Below, one piece after another: positions 1 through 6,636 of a stretch of 9,217 nt of DNA. Made by a program: the position numbers and the translations under genes. The DNA is from an uncultured Campylobacter sp. (GTDB taxonomy: Bacteria; Campylobacterota; Campylobacteria; Campylobacterales; Campylobacteraceae): contig NZ_CALIII010000218.1 in the NCBI RefSeq assembly GCF_938018145.1, forward strand, positions 1 through 9,217. Direction: 5' to 3'. Numbering within the stretch: the stretch's first letter is position 1; each line of letters begins with the position of its first letter. The notes under the pieces are model-generated. The model was given only the letters and a program-made list of their open reading frames with translations, did not search any database and was not told the origin of the DNA.

Positions 1-1083
1 GTCTACGTTGTGGATATTTTCCTCGCGTTTGTTTGCATAGACGCTAAGTCCGCTAACATCGCCCGTACCGTCTAAATTTACCTTGCCGCCGTAGTAGAGC
101 AAATTAGTATCCGTATTTGCGCGGCGGAAGGAGTAGGAGAGATTTAGGCTGGCTTCGTTTTCAAAATAGTGCCTAAAATCGGCATAAACGTCAAAAGTCT
201 TGATATCCCATCTAGTCCAAGGCTGCGAGAAAATTTCATTTTTACTAAACTCGCGCCTAGAGTCGTTTTTGTAAAACGCAGGCATTCCTCCCCAGCGTAC
301 GCCGTGACGCTTTAGCTCCTGATAAAACGCGCCCAGGCTTAGCCACGAACTATCCATGATATCAGCATCCACTACGCCGTAGATAGCGGTGTTTTTACGG
401 TTATAGTAGTCCATATACGAGCGAGACTTCTCGTGCATAAAAGACGCTCTAGCCCGCACGCTGCCGTCAGCAGTCACCGGAGTCTGCACGTCGCCAGATA
501 CGCCGTATCTATCGTACGAGCCCGCGCTTAGTTTAAAATTTCCCGTCAATTCTTTTGAATTTGCTCTTTTTCGGATGAAATCTAAGCTAGCCGCTGGATT
601 GCCTGCACCCGCTAGTAGGCCGTTTGCGCCCTTTACGACCTCGACGCGCTCATACGGCAACATGCTCATATCGTTTGCGCCTAGGCTAAATCCGCCAAAG
701 CTAGGCATCGAATCAAGCAAATAATAATCTATCTTAAAGCCTCTTGCCGTAGGATATACGCGCTCGTCCCACTTGCTAAGCGTGACGCCCGGGATATTTC
801 GCAAAAGCACCTGATAGTCGTTGATGTTTTGATCCTTTAGCCTAGCCTCGGTGATGACGGTTAGCGACTGAGGCGTTTGGCGCGAGGTGAGGTCTAGCCT
901 CGTGGTGCTTTTTACTAGCTCTTTTGCGTTGTATTTTACGTCGTCGCGCCTTTGTTCGCTAGTTACCTCGACGGCATCAAGCGTCTCTTTGCCTGCTACG
1001 TTCTCGCCGTTTTGGGCGGCTAAAATTTGAACGGACGCGAGCAAATTTATCGCCGCAACCGAAAACAAAATTTTATTTTTCAT
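1..1083 (-). CDS. TonB-dependent siderophore receptor (partial, C-terminus beyond the window)
   Basis: Outer-membrane receptor that would import a ferric siderophore using TonB-ExbBD energy. The frame is open for 361 codons from the ATG at 1083 to the window edge. Residues 1-23 form a Sec signal peptide (MKNKILFSVAAINLLASVQILAAQ). A TonB-box-like LDAVEVTS lies near 35-42. The plug domain spans about 60-175, with RQTPQSLTVIT, LRNIPGV, TARGFKIDYYLLDSMP and ERVEVVKGANGLLAGAGNP, the typical pattern of the FpvA/FhuE/FoxA siderophore receptors. The first barrel strands follow from about 178. Roughly half of a usual receptor of about 700 residues is visible. The ATG shares an ATGA overlap with the stop of the upstream PepSY gene, and an AAGGAG ribosome site sits inside that gene's last codons, so the two are translationally coupled. 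The siderophore cannot be told from sequence. The family is certain; the subgroup is likely. Confidence 0.95.
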   Translation of the reverse strand, partial: MKNKILFSVAAINLLASVQILAAQNGENVAGKETLDAVEVTSEQRRDDVKYNAKELVKSTTRLDLTSRQTPQSLTVITEARLKDQNINDYQVLLRNIPGVTLSKWDERVYPTARGFKIDYYLLDSMPSFGGFSLGANDMSMLPYERVEVVKGANGLLAGAGNPAASLDFIRKRANSKELTGNFKLSAGSYDRYGVSGDVQTPVTADGSVRARASFMHEKSRSYMDYYNRKNTAIYGVVDADIMDSSWLSLGAFYQELKRHGVRWGGMPAFYKNDSRREFSKNEIFSQPWTRWDIKTFDVYADFRHYFENEASLNLSYSFRRANTDTNLLYYGGKVNLDGTGDVSGLSVYANKREENIHNVD

Positions 1084-2165
1084 CTTTTTCTCCTTTTAAA
1101 ATTTGATCTTTTTATCCATAAGTAAATCCCCGAAACGCTAAGCGCAAGCGGAGCTAGCCCGCACAAAAACCAGAAAAATTTAGTCGCGGCGTTATAGTCG
1201 CCGTAGTGAGCGCGCCTAAACGTCGATAAAAATTTATCCGTTTTGCTTGCTAGCTCTATATCTTTTACATCGATTAAATTTGCGCTATTTTTATCGTAAG
1301 TAACGGTGCTTGAGTACTGGCTATGTAGGAAGCTTTGCTGTGGTTTTTGTCCGTAAAGCGTGATATTTGCGCCATCATAAAACGGAAAGCTAACGTAGTG
1401 CGTCCTAAATCCGGACATATCCGAGGGTGCTTTTTGCACGAGGGCGTCGATAGAGATATTTTTGTCGTAAATTTGCGGACCGATTACGAATTTAGAATTA
1501 TCAAAGGGCGGCATAAACATAAACCTAAGCTCCCACCAAGCACCGCTAAGCGCGACCGCAAAAATAACGGGCGTCGAAAAAACGCCGATAAATTTGTGCG
1601 AATCGCTCATAAAAGTAGCCATGCGCGAAAACCGAAGACGCAGCAAATTCGCCCAAAAGTTTCGGTAAACAATAAAGCCGCTGATCGAAATAATAAAGGC
1701 AAAAATCGCCGTTAGCCCAAGCAAAATTTGACCGCTTTTTTCAAGAAGCAAATTTTCGTGAAGCTCGGTAATAACGCCGATAAATCCGCTATCGTGCGGC
1801 ACGAGGTCGCTTTTTATCTCTCCGCTAAAAGCGTCCAGATAGATACAGGCCCACTCTTTTTCGCCCGCGCCGTGAGGCAAAAGCCAAATTTTGTCCGTTT
1901 TTTGCGGATCTACGTCGATATTCCAACCTACGATCTCGTGATGCGGATACTCTTTTTCTATTTTTTCTCTTAGTTCGTCAAATTTTAGCCTCTTTTTATC
2001 GTTGCCGTCTGCTACATAGATGACGCCTGGCATTAAAATATTATTTATCTTATCTTTATAAACTAAAACCGAACCGGTAAAGCATGCGATAACTAGCGGA
2101 ATGCAAAATATGAGTGAAATATAAGTATGAATTTTATACATCGTCTTTTTGTCAAGTATATTCAC
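1080..2165 (-). CDS. PepSY-associated TM protein, probable ferric-siderophore reductase
   Basis: A 361-residue inner-membrane protein of the PepSY_TM family. Four membrane helices are visible (about 15-36, 146-167, 191-213 and 328-350), with a large periplasmic part between helices 1 and 2 and another between 3 and 4. Histidines at or near helix ends (H13 in KIHTYIS, H136 in ELHENLL, H190 in SDSHKF, H320 in RRAHYGDY) match the conserved pattern. In FoxB-type reductases such histidines bind two b-type haems and pass electrons to ferric siderophores. Coupling to a downstream siderophore receptor supports iron release from the imported siderophore, but the reductase role is inferred. The start is GTG: an in-frame stop lies at 2192-2190, and AAAAGGA sits 12 nt upstream, a longer than usual spacing. 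An alternative ATG at 2141 (residue 9) has no good ribosome site, and family members usually begin close to a KKxxxKIHxY motif, which favours GTG. Confidence 0.88.
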   Translation of the reverse strand: MNILDKKTMYKIHTYISLIFCIPLVIACFTGSVLVYKDKINNILMPGVIYVADGNDKKRLKFDELREKIEKEYPHHEIVGWNIDVDPQKTDKIWLLPHGAGEKEWACIYLDAFSGEIKSDLVPHDSGFIGVITELHENLLLEKSGQILLGLTAIFAFIISISGFIVYRNFWANLLRLRFSRMATFMSDSHKFIGVFSTPVIFAVALSGAWWELRFMFMPPFDNSKFVIGPQIYDKNISIDALVQKAPSDMSGFRTHYVSFPFYDGANITLYGQKPQQSFLHSQYSSTVTYDKNSANLIDVKDIELASKTDKFLSTFRRAHYGDYNAATKFFWFLCGLAPLALSVSGIYLWIKRSNFKRRKR

Positions 2166-2208
2166 GTTTAAAATTTGTCCTTTTAAAATTTACTTTAAAT
2201 CGGCGCGG

Positions 2209-2217
2209 ATTTTAGCA
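2209..2217 (-). promoter_or_regulatory. Candidate extended -10 promoter for the PepSY-receptor operon
   Basis: On the minus strand this reads TGCTAAAAT, an extended -10 element (TGn plus TAAAAT). It is preceded by a very A/T-rich stretch with several T runs and no clear -35 box, as is usual for Campylobacter sigma-70 promoters. Transcription would begin near 2202, giving a leader of about 37 nt before the GTG. Identified by eye only. Confidence 0.35.
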
Positions 2218-2223
2218 TTTTAA

Positions 2224-2236
2224 AAATTAATAATTT
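2224..2236. promoter_or_regulatory. Inverted repeat, possible operator upstream of the iron genes
   Basis: AAATTA-A-TAATTT is a perfect 6-1-6 inverted repeat just upstream of the candidate -10 box, where a repressor would block RNA polymerase. Iron-uptake genes of this kind are usually Fur-controlled, and Fur sites are A/T-rich inverted repeats. The match to the TGATAATnATTATCA consensus is nevertheless poor, and such repeats arise easily in AT-rich DNA. Fur is therefore a guess from gene function rather than a motif call. Confidence 0.2.
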
Positions 2237-2466
2237 CTAAAACCGTTATCAAATAAATAAGGAATCTATATTTTGCGCTAAATATTTAAAAACAGGGTTT
2301 AGCAGAGGCAGACGAATGCAAAACGGCAAATTTGTTACGTTAAATTACGGAAATCAATTTAATGTGGTCTCAAAGCAAAATCGGCTTTTTAGTTTAATCA
2401 AAATCAGCGCCCAACAGTCGAGCAACCGCCGAGCGTAAATTTGATACAAGTCTCGCCGAAAGCAAA

Positions 2467-2478
2467 CTCAAATTTGAG
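2467..2478. repeat. Perfect palindrome CTCAAATTTGAG after cmeF
   Basis: A 12-bp perfect palindrome 3 bp beyond the cmeF stop. It contains the over-represented word TCAAATTTGA of this window. As RNA it could form only a 3-bp stem with a 6-nt loop and has no following T run, so it is not a terminator. It is best read as one copy of the dispersed word. Confidence 0.6.
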
Positions 2479-2480
2479 CC

Positions 2481-5400
2481 TTAAATTTCCTCTCTTTTAT
2501 AAATTTTACTCACAAATTTATCTATCTTATACACCGCGCCAAAGAGCGCAGGCACGACTAGCAGCGTTAGCAGCGTCGAGCTAATGAGCCCCGAGATCAC
2601 CGAGATCGCCATCGGGGAGTTGCCCTCGTATCCAGCGCCTCTGCTAAGCGCAAGCGGCAACATCGCAAATATCATCGCAAAAGTAGTCATCAGTATCGCT
2701 CGTAGCCTCTTAACGCCCGCGCGCACGATGGCTTCGTTTAGCTCCACGCCCTCGTTTGCGTAGCGATTTGCAAAATCCACGACTAAAATCGCGTTTTTAC
2801 CCACCATACCAAAAAGCAAGATCGCGCCGACCATCACAAACAAGCTAAAGGAGTTGCCGCTAAGATAGAGCCCGACCGCCACGCCGCCAAAGGCAAGCGG
2901 CATCGAGATCATGATGATGAGCGGCAAAATAAAACTCTCATAAAGCGCGGCTAGGATCATATAGATGAGTACGACGCTAAGGCTGATCGTAAAGACAAAG
3001 GCCGCGTTCGTGTCGTTCATCATCTCGATAAAGCCCGTCATCACATAATCGTAGCCCGCGGGCAAAATTTTACCGATATTTTCGTCAATACCTTTTTGTA
3101 CGGCGCCAAGCGGGACGTTATCTACGTTTGCGACGATCCTGATCTGACGCTGTTTGTTAAAGCGGTTTATCACGGAAAAGGTCTTGCTCGTCTTAAACTC
3201 CGCCACCGCGCTTAGGCTTATACTCTCGCCGTGGGCGTTTTTGATCTTTAGTTTTTGCAGCGCCTGCGCGTCCTTGCGGTACTCGTCGTCAAACCTCAGT
3301 ATCATATCGTACTGCGCGTCGCCGTTATCAAAGCTACCAAGCCTATTTTGCCCAAAGGACGCATATATCACCTGCGCGACCGCGCTAGGATCGACGTTTA
3401 GACGCTTGGCTTTGTCTTTATTTACGCTGATTTGCAGCTCGTTTATCTTATCCTCGTTATCGCTGCCCACGTCCGTCGTGCCCTCTATCGCCCGCACCAT
3501 GGCGATAGCTTTAGGTAGGATTTCGTCTAGTTTTTCTAGGCTATCGCCCGTGATCGTTAGCTGCACGGGCTCGCTGTCGCTGCCCGTATCGACGTATGGT
3601 ATCTGCAGAACTTTGACCGAGAGATCGTCAAATTTAAGCTTTTTTCTATACTCGTCCATTATCTGCGTTTGGCGCTCTTTTCGCGACTCAAAGCCCTTTA
3701 AGCGGACGTAAATTTTAGCCTTGTACGCGTCCTTTGAGTCCGTGTAGCCAGCGATCATATATGAGTACTCGACGCGCGGATCGCTATCTACCTCGCGCAC
3801 GACCTCGCTAGCTCTAGCGCTCATAGCCTCGACCGAGATGCCCGGGCTTGCTTTTAAAAATATCTCAAACTGCCCCTCGTCCTCGACGGGCAAAAAGTCC
3901 ATACCGACCTTGCCGGCTAGGCTCATACAAAGAGCCAGCACGCCAAAAGTAAGGATAACAAACGCGGTTTTAAACCTCAAAATAAGCTTCAAAAGCCGCT
4001 CGTAACCGCTCTCGAGCGCCTCAAATATAGGCTCTGTCACGCGGTAAAATTTACTCTCGCCCTCACTCAAAAATCTCGCCGCCAGGCTAGGTATCAGCAT
4101 AATGCAAACCAAAAACGACACCACGATACCGCCGCTCACGCTCATACCAAAGGAGTTAAAATACTGTCCGACGATGCCCTCCATAAAGGCGATCGGCACA
4201 AACACGCAAAGCAGCACCGCGCTAATGCTAAGCACGCTAAAGGCGATCTCGCGCACGCCCTCAAAGCTCGCTTTTAGCGGATTACTCTCGCCCTCTTGCA
4301 TCTTTTTGGAGATATTTTCCACGACCACGATCGCATCGTCGATAAATATACCGATACCAAGCGTGAGAGCCAGCAGCGTGAGGCGGTTTAGATCAAAGCC
4401 CAAAACGTCGATGATAAAAAACGTCCCCACGATACTAGCCGGGATCGCGAGCGCGGCGATGATGGTCGCGCTAAAGCTTCGCAAAAAGAAAAAGACGATG
4501 ACGACGGTGAGCGCGACGCCCAGCATCATGTCAAATTTGACCTGATTTATGTGTTTTAGGATACTCTCGCTCTTTTCGTAAACCCGCTCTACTTCGTAGT
4601 TTGCACCCAGTTTTGCCGCTAGATCGTCCGTTTTAGCCTTGAGCGCGTCTATCGTCTCGATCGTGTTTGCGCCGCTTACTTTTATAGCGTCAAGCAGCAC
4701 TCCGCGCTTGCCGTTATACATCGCTACGGCGTCGGTGTCGTGATGAGATAGCTCCACGCGCGCGACGTCTTTTAAAAACACGTCCTTTTGCAGGCGGATC
4801 TCCTCTAGCTCGCGCACGCTTTTAGCGTCAAATTCGCTCTTTAAAAATATCTCGTATTCGCTGTTTTCCAGCTTGCCAAGCGGCGCTTTTAAATTTTGCG
4901 ATTTGATTATATTTATGACCGAGGCCGCGGTTAGAGCGTATTTATCGAGTTTAAAAGGATCAAGGTAAATTTTGATCTCAGGCTCCAAAAATCCCTTATC
5001 ATCGACCTTGCCCACGCCTTTTACGCGCTGCAAAAACGGCTTTGCCTCGTCTTTTACCGTTTGCATGAGCGCGGTTAAATTTTCATCCTTGCGGCTAACG
5101 AAAAAGCTCGCCACCTTGCCGCTGTCGCTGTTGATTTTCTCTATCTCTGGCTGGGCATCGAGCTTTGCCTTTGCGACCTTGTCGCGCACGTCGTTCGCGG
5201 CGACGTCGATGTTTTTCTTGAGATTAAACTCGACCAAAACGATGCTGAGGTTGTTAAATGTATAGGATCTAATCTTTTTGATACCGTCTATCGTCGAGAC
5301 CTCGTCCTCGATCTTTTTAGTGACCCTGCTCTCGATGAGGCTCATGTCGCCCGGCGCATAGGTCGTGATCTTAACCAGCGGGATGACGACCTCGGGAAAG

Positions 5401-5501
5401 AGATTTACCGGCATCCTAAGAAGCGACATCGCGCCGAAAAATACGAGCGCGACGAAAAACATCAGCGTCGTAATCGGGCGATTTATGGCTAGTTTATACA
5501 T
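2481..5501 (-). CDS. cmeF: RND multidrug efflux transporter, CmeF-like inner-membrane pump
   Basis: Proton-driven pump subunit of a tripartite efflux complex, 1006 residues, close to the usual length of CmeF/HefC. It has the duplicated RND plan: TM1 at about 10-28, a first periplasmic loop at about 30-320, TM2-6 at about 322-475, TM7 at about 512-530, a second loop at about 532-830, and TM8-12 at about 832-990. The proton-relay residues are intact: D388 and D389 in FIDDAIVVVEN (TM4) and K902 in GMVGKNAILVVDF (TM10). The double Asp indicates the drug-exporting HAE class rather than the CzcA metal class. It begins MYKLAINRPITTLMF, as in epsilonproteobacterial homologues. The ATG overlaps the end of the adaptor gene by 8 bp and no Shine-Dalgarno is visible upstream, so translation probably depends on coupling. 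In C. jejuni CmeDEF contributes to drug and bile tolerance together with CmeABC; the same role here is inferred. Confidence 0.93.
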   Translation of the reverse strand: MYKLAINRPITTLMFFVALVFFGAMSLLRMPVNLFPEVVIPLVKITTYAPGDMSLIESRVTKKIEDEVSTIDGIKKIRSYTFNNLSIVLVEFNLKKNIDVAANDVRDKVAKAKLDAQPEIEKINSDSGKVASFFVSRKDENLTALMQTVKDEAKPFLQRVKGVGKVDDKGFLEPEIKIYLDPFKLDKYALTAASVINIIKSQNLKAPLGKLENSEYEIFLKSEFDAKSVRELEEIRLQKDVFLKDVARVELSHHDTDAVAMYNGKRGVLLDAIKVSGANTIETIDALKAKTDDLAAKLGANYEVERVYEKSESILKHINQVKFDMMLGVALTVVIVFFFLRSFSATIIAALAIPASIVGTFFIIDVLGFDLNRLTLLALTLGIGIFIDDAIVVVENISKKMQEGESNPLKASFEGVREIAFSVLSISAVLLCVFVPIAFMEGIVGQYFNSFGMSVSGGIVVSFLVCIMLIPSLAARFLSEGESKFYRVTEPIFEALESGYERLLKLILRFKTAFVILTFGVLALCMSLAGKVGMDFLPVEDEGQFEIFLKASPGISVEAMSARASEVVREVDSDPRVEYSYMIAGYTDSKDAYKAKIYVRLKGFESRKERQTQIMDEYRKKLKFDDLSVKVLQIPYVDTGSDSEPVQLTITGDSLEKLDEILPKAIAMVRAIEGTTDVGSDNEDKINELQISVNKDKAKRLNVDPSAVAQVIYASFGQNRLGSFDNGDAQYDMILRFDDEYRKDAQALQKLKIKNAHGESISLSAVAEFKTSKTFSVINRFNKQRQIRIVANVDNVPLGAVQKGIDENIGKILPAGYDYVMTGFIEMMNDTNAAFVFTISLSVVLIYMILAALYESFILPLIIMISMPLAFGGVAVGLYLSGNSFSLFVMVGAILLFGMVGKNAILVVDFANRYANEGVELNEAIVRAGVKRLRAILMTTFAMIFAMLPLALSRGAGYEGNSPMAISVISGLISSTLLTLLVVPALFGAVYKIDKFVSKIYKREEI

Positions 5502-6636
5502 TTCGGGCTTTTGCTAAAACGGGTTTTTGCATCAAATTTGCCCGTTCGCCCTGCTCTGCAAAAAGCGTTTGGCGTTTATCAGCCAGTAAAATTTGAGTAG
5601 CGTTAAATTTGACGTTTAAATTTATGCCATCTTGTTTATGCGATAAATTTGACCCGCTCGTTAAATTTGCATTTTTCGCGGCGGCGTCAAATTTAGCTAC
5701 ATTCGCCAAATTTGAGCTCAAATTTACCTCGCTTTTCGTTTGCAGCGTCAAATTTGAAAACCGCGCCGCGCCGAAGCTAGCTTTTTCTACGTCAAATTTC
5801 GCGCTCGCAAGTCCGCCGTTTTTAAAGCCGTCAAATTTAAGCTCAGACGTTTTATTGTCGTCCTTATTTTTAGGCTCGGCGTCCCCGTCCTGCGCGCTAG
5901 AGACGATATATCCCTCGCCAAAAAGCCCAGGCGTCAAATTTTGCGCCTGCACTTCGGCGTAAATTTTGCCGTTTTTCGTGTCGATAGTCGGGTAGATGAG
6001 GCTGATTTTACCGCGCCTCTCCTCGCTTTGACCGTCTAGTTTATAGACAAATTCGCTACCGATTTTTACGTGGTCTTTAAATTTCTCATCAAAGCTAAGC
6101 TTGAGCTTGACATCGGGATACGAAAATACCGACATCAGCTTTTGCGCTACGCCGCCCACGCCCTCGCCGACCTCGATACTCTTGCCAGATATCGTCCCGT
6201 CAAAGGGAGCGAGTAGCCGCGTATCCTCAAGTCTTTTTTGCGCCAAATTTAGCGCCAGATGCGCTCTGTTTTCGGCTAGCGCGGCGTTTTTGAAATCAAA
6301 TTCCGCATTTTCAAAAGCCTGCTTCGAGCTCACGCTTTGAACGAGTTTAAATTTATCCAGCACGCTTTTTGCGTGAGCTTTTGCCGTCTGCGCGCTCTCT
6401 AGGTCGTTTTGAGCGAGCTTTACGGCTAGCTTTTCGCTCTCGTTTTCAAGCTCGAGTAGCACGTCGCCGCGCTTTACCGCGGAGCCTATTTCTACGTTTA
6501 CGGTCTTTACGATACCCACGGCTTTTAGTGCGAGCTGCGCGTCTTTTGCCGCTGCGACGTCAAAGCTCGCGTAGATCCTATCCTGGGCACAAAGCGCAAC
6601 CGCCGCACTCAGTAAAAAAAGTAAAATTTTATTCAT
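5494..6636 (-). CDS. cmeE: RND efflux periplasmic adaptor, CmeE-like, with long C-terminal extension
   Basis: Membrane-fusion protein linking the inner-membrane pump to the outer-membrane channel. Residues 1-17 are a Sec signal peptide (LLSAAVALCA|Q; Cys16 lacks a proper lipobox). A first lipoyl half lies at about 36-66 (AVGIVKTVNVEIGSAVKRGDVLLELE), an alpha-hairpin at about 68-137, the second lipoyl half at about 139-165 (RLLAPFDGTISGKSIEVGEGV), and a beta-barrel/membrane-proximal part ends near LTPGLFGEGYI (235-245). That completes a normal short adaptor; CmeE of C. jejuni is about 246 residues. Residues from about 248 to 380 are extra: polar, rich in Lys, Asn, Asp and Ala, with repeated KFD, SNL and NLT, and no domain I recognise. 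The start is supported by CGGAG 5 nt upstream and an ATGA overlap with the channel gene. The core assignment is firm; the tail is of unknown function. Confidence 0.9.
   Translation of the reverse strand: MNKILLFLLSAAVALCAQDRIYASFDVAAAKDAQLALKAVGIVKTVNVEIGSAVKRGDVLLELENESEKLAVKLAQNDLESAQTAKAHAKSVLDKFKLVQSVSSKQAFENAEFDFKNAALAENRAHLALNLAQKRLEDTRLLAPFDGTISGKSIEVGEGVGGVAQKLMSVFSYPDVKLKLSFDEKFKDHVKIGSEFVYKLDGQSEERRGKISLIYPTIDTKNGKIYAEVQAQNLTPGLFGEGYIVSSAQDGDAEPKNKDDNKTSELKFDGFKNGGLASAKFDVEKASFGAARFSNLTLQTKSEVNLSSNLANVAKFDAAAKNANLTSGSNLSHKQDGINLNVKFNATQILLADKRQTLFAEQGERANLMQKPVLAKARNV
5588..5945. repeat. Dense cluster of AAATTT / TCAAATTTGA words inside the adaptor tail
   Basis: By hand count about twelve AAATTT words occur in these roughly 360 bp, one per 30 bp. 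There are about five in the 690 bp of the adaptor core and about eleven in the 3 kb of cmeF. The commonest context is GTCAAATTT or TCAAATTTGA. In the coding frame the word is read as K-F (AKFDVEKA, VKFN), as N-L (FSNLT, SSNLA) and as Q-I (TQIL), so all three phases are used. The in-frame phase giving CAA ATT TGA, a stop, is avoided. Confidence 0.75.
5708..5725. repeat. 18-bp perfect palindrome inside cmeE
   Basis: AAATTTGAGCTCAAATTT is a perfect palindrome formed by two AAATTT words facing each other across GAGCTC. Its left arm with flank, GCCAAATTTGAGCTC (5705-5719), recurs exactly at 7840-7854 in the channel gene. Both places encode S-S-N-L-A. It lies in the coding frame of the adaptor tail (residues about 304-311). 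Confidence 0.8.

Larger units (their letters stand above)
2166..2480. other. AT-rich intergenic region between the efflux and iron-uptake operons
   Basis: This 315-bp gap separates the end of cmeF from the PepSY gene. The half next to the PepSY gene (about 2166-2300) is clearly more AT-rich than the flanking genes and holds a promoter candidate and a 13-bp inverted repeat, described separately. The half next to cmeF carries the palindrome CTCAAATTTGAG and a weak hairpin at 2372-2388. No convincing intrinsic terminator for cmeF was found, so readthrough into the iron genes cannot be excluded. The only open frame is a 40-codon plus-strand one (2316-2438), which I did not accept as a gene. Confidence 0.7.

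Noticed and set aside
2372..2390. Hairpin AAAGC/GCTTT followed by Ts on the plus strand, as a terminator
   Set aside because: The stem is 5 bp and mostly A-T, the loop is 7 nt and the T run is short. On the minus strand, where cmeF would need it, it lacks a T tract.
2316..2438. Plus-strand 40-codon open frame starting MQNGKFVTLNYGNQF
   Set aside because: GAGG 7 nt upstream is suggestive, but there is no clear promoter, the peptide resembles no known family, and a frame this short is expected by chance in the gap.
4102..4545. Plus-strand open frame of 147 codons opposite cmeF (similar ones at 1335-1715, 3154-3711, 5609-5962 and 8512-8946)
   Set aside because: They lie wholly or mostly antisense to strongly supported genes, have low-complexity Ser/Leu/Arg-rich products, and carry no domain motif.
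2481..5501. Metal-exporting CzcA/CusA-type pump
   Set aside because: TM4 carries the double Asp (IDDAIVVVEN) of drug-exporting HAE pumps rather than the DFG...D pattern of heavy-metal pumps.
6585..6600. Lipoprotein signal at Cys16 of the adaptor
   Set aside because: The residue before Cys is Leu, not Gly/Ala/Ser, so there is no proper lipobox. An ordinary signal-peptidase site (ALCA|Q) fits better.
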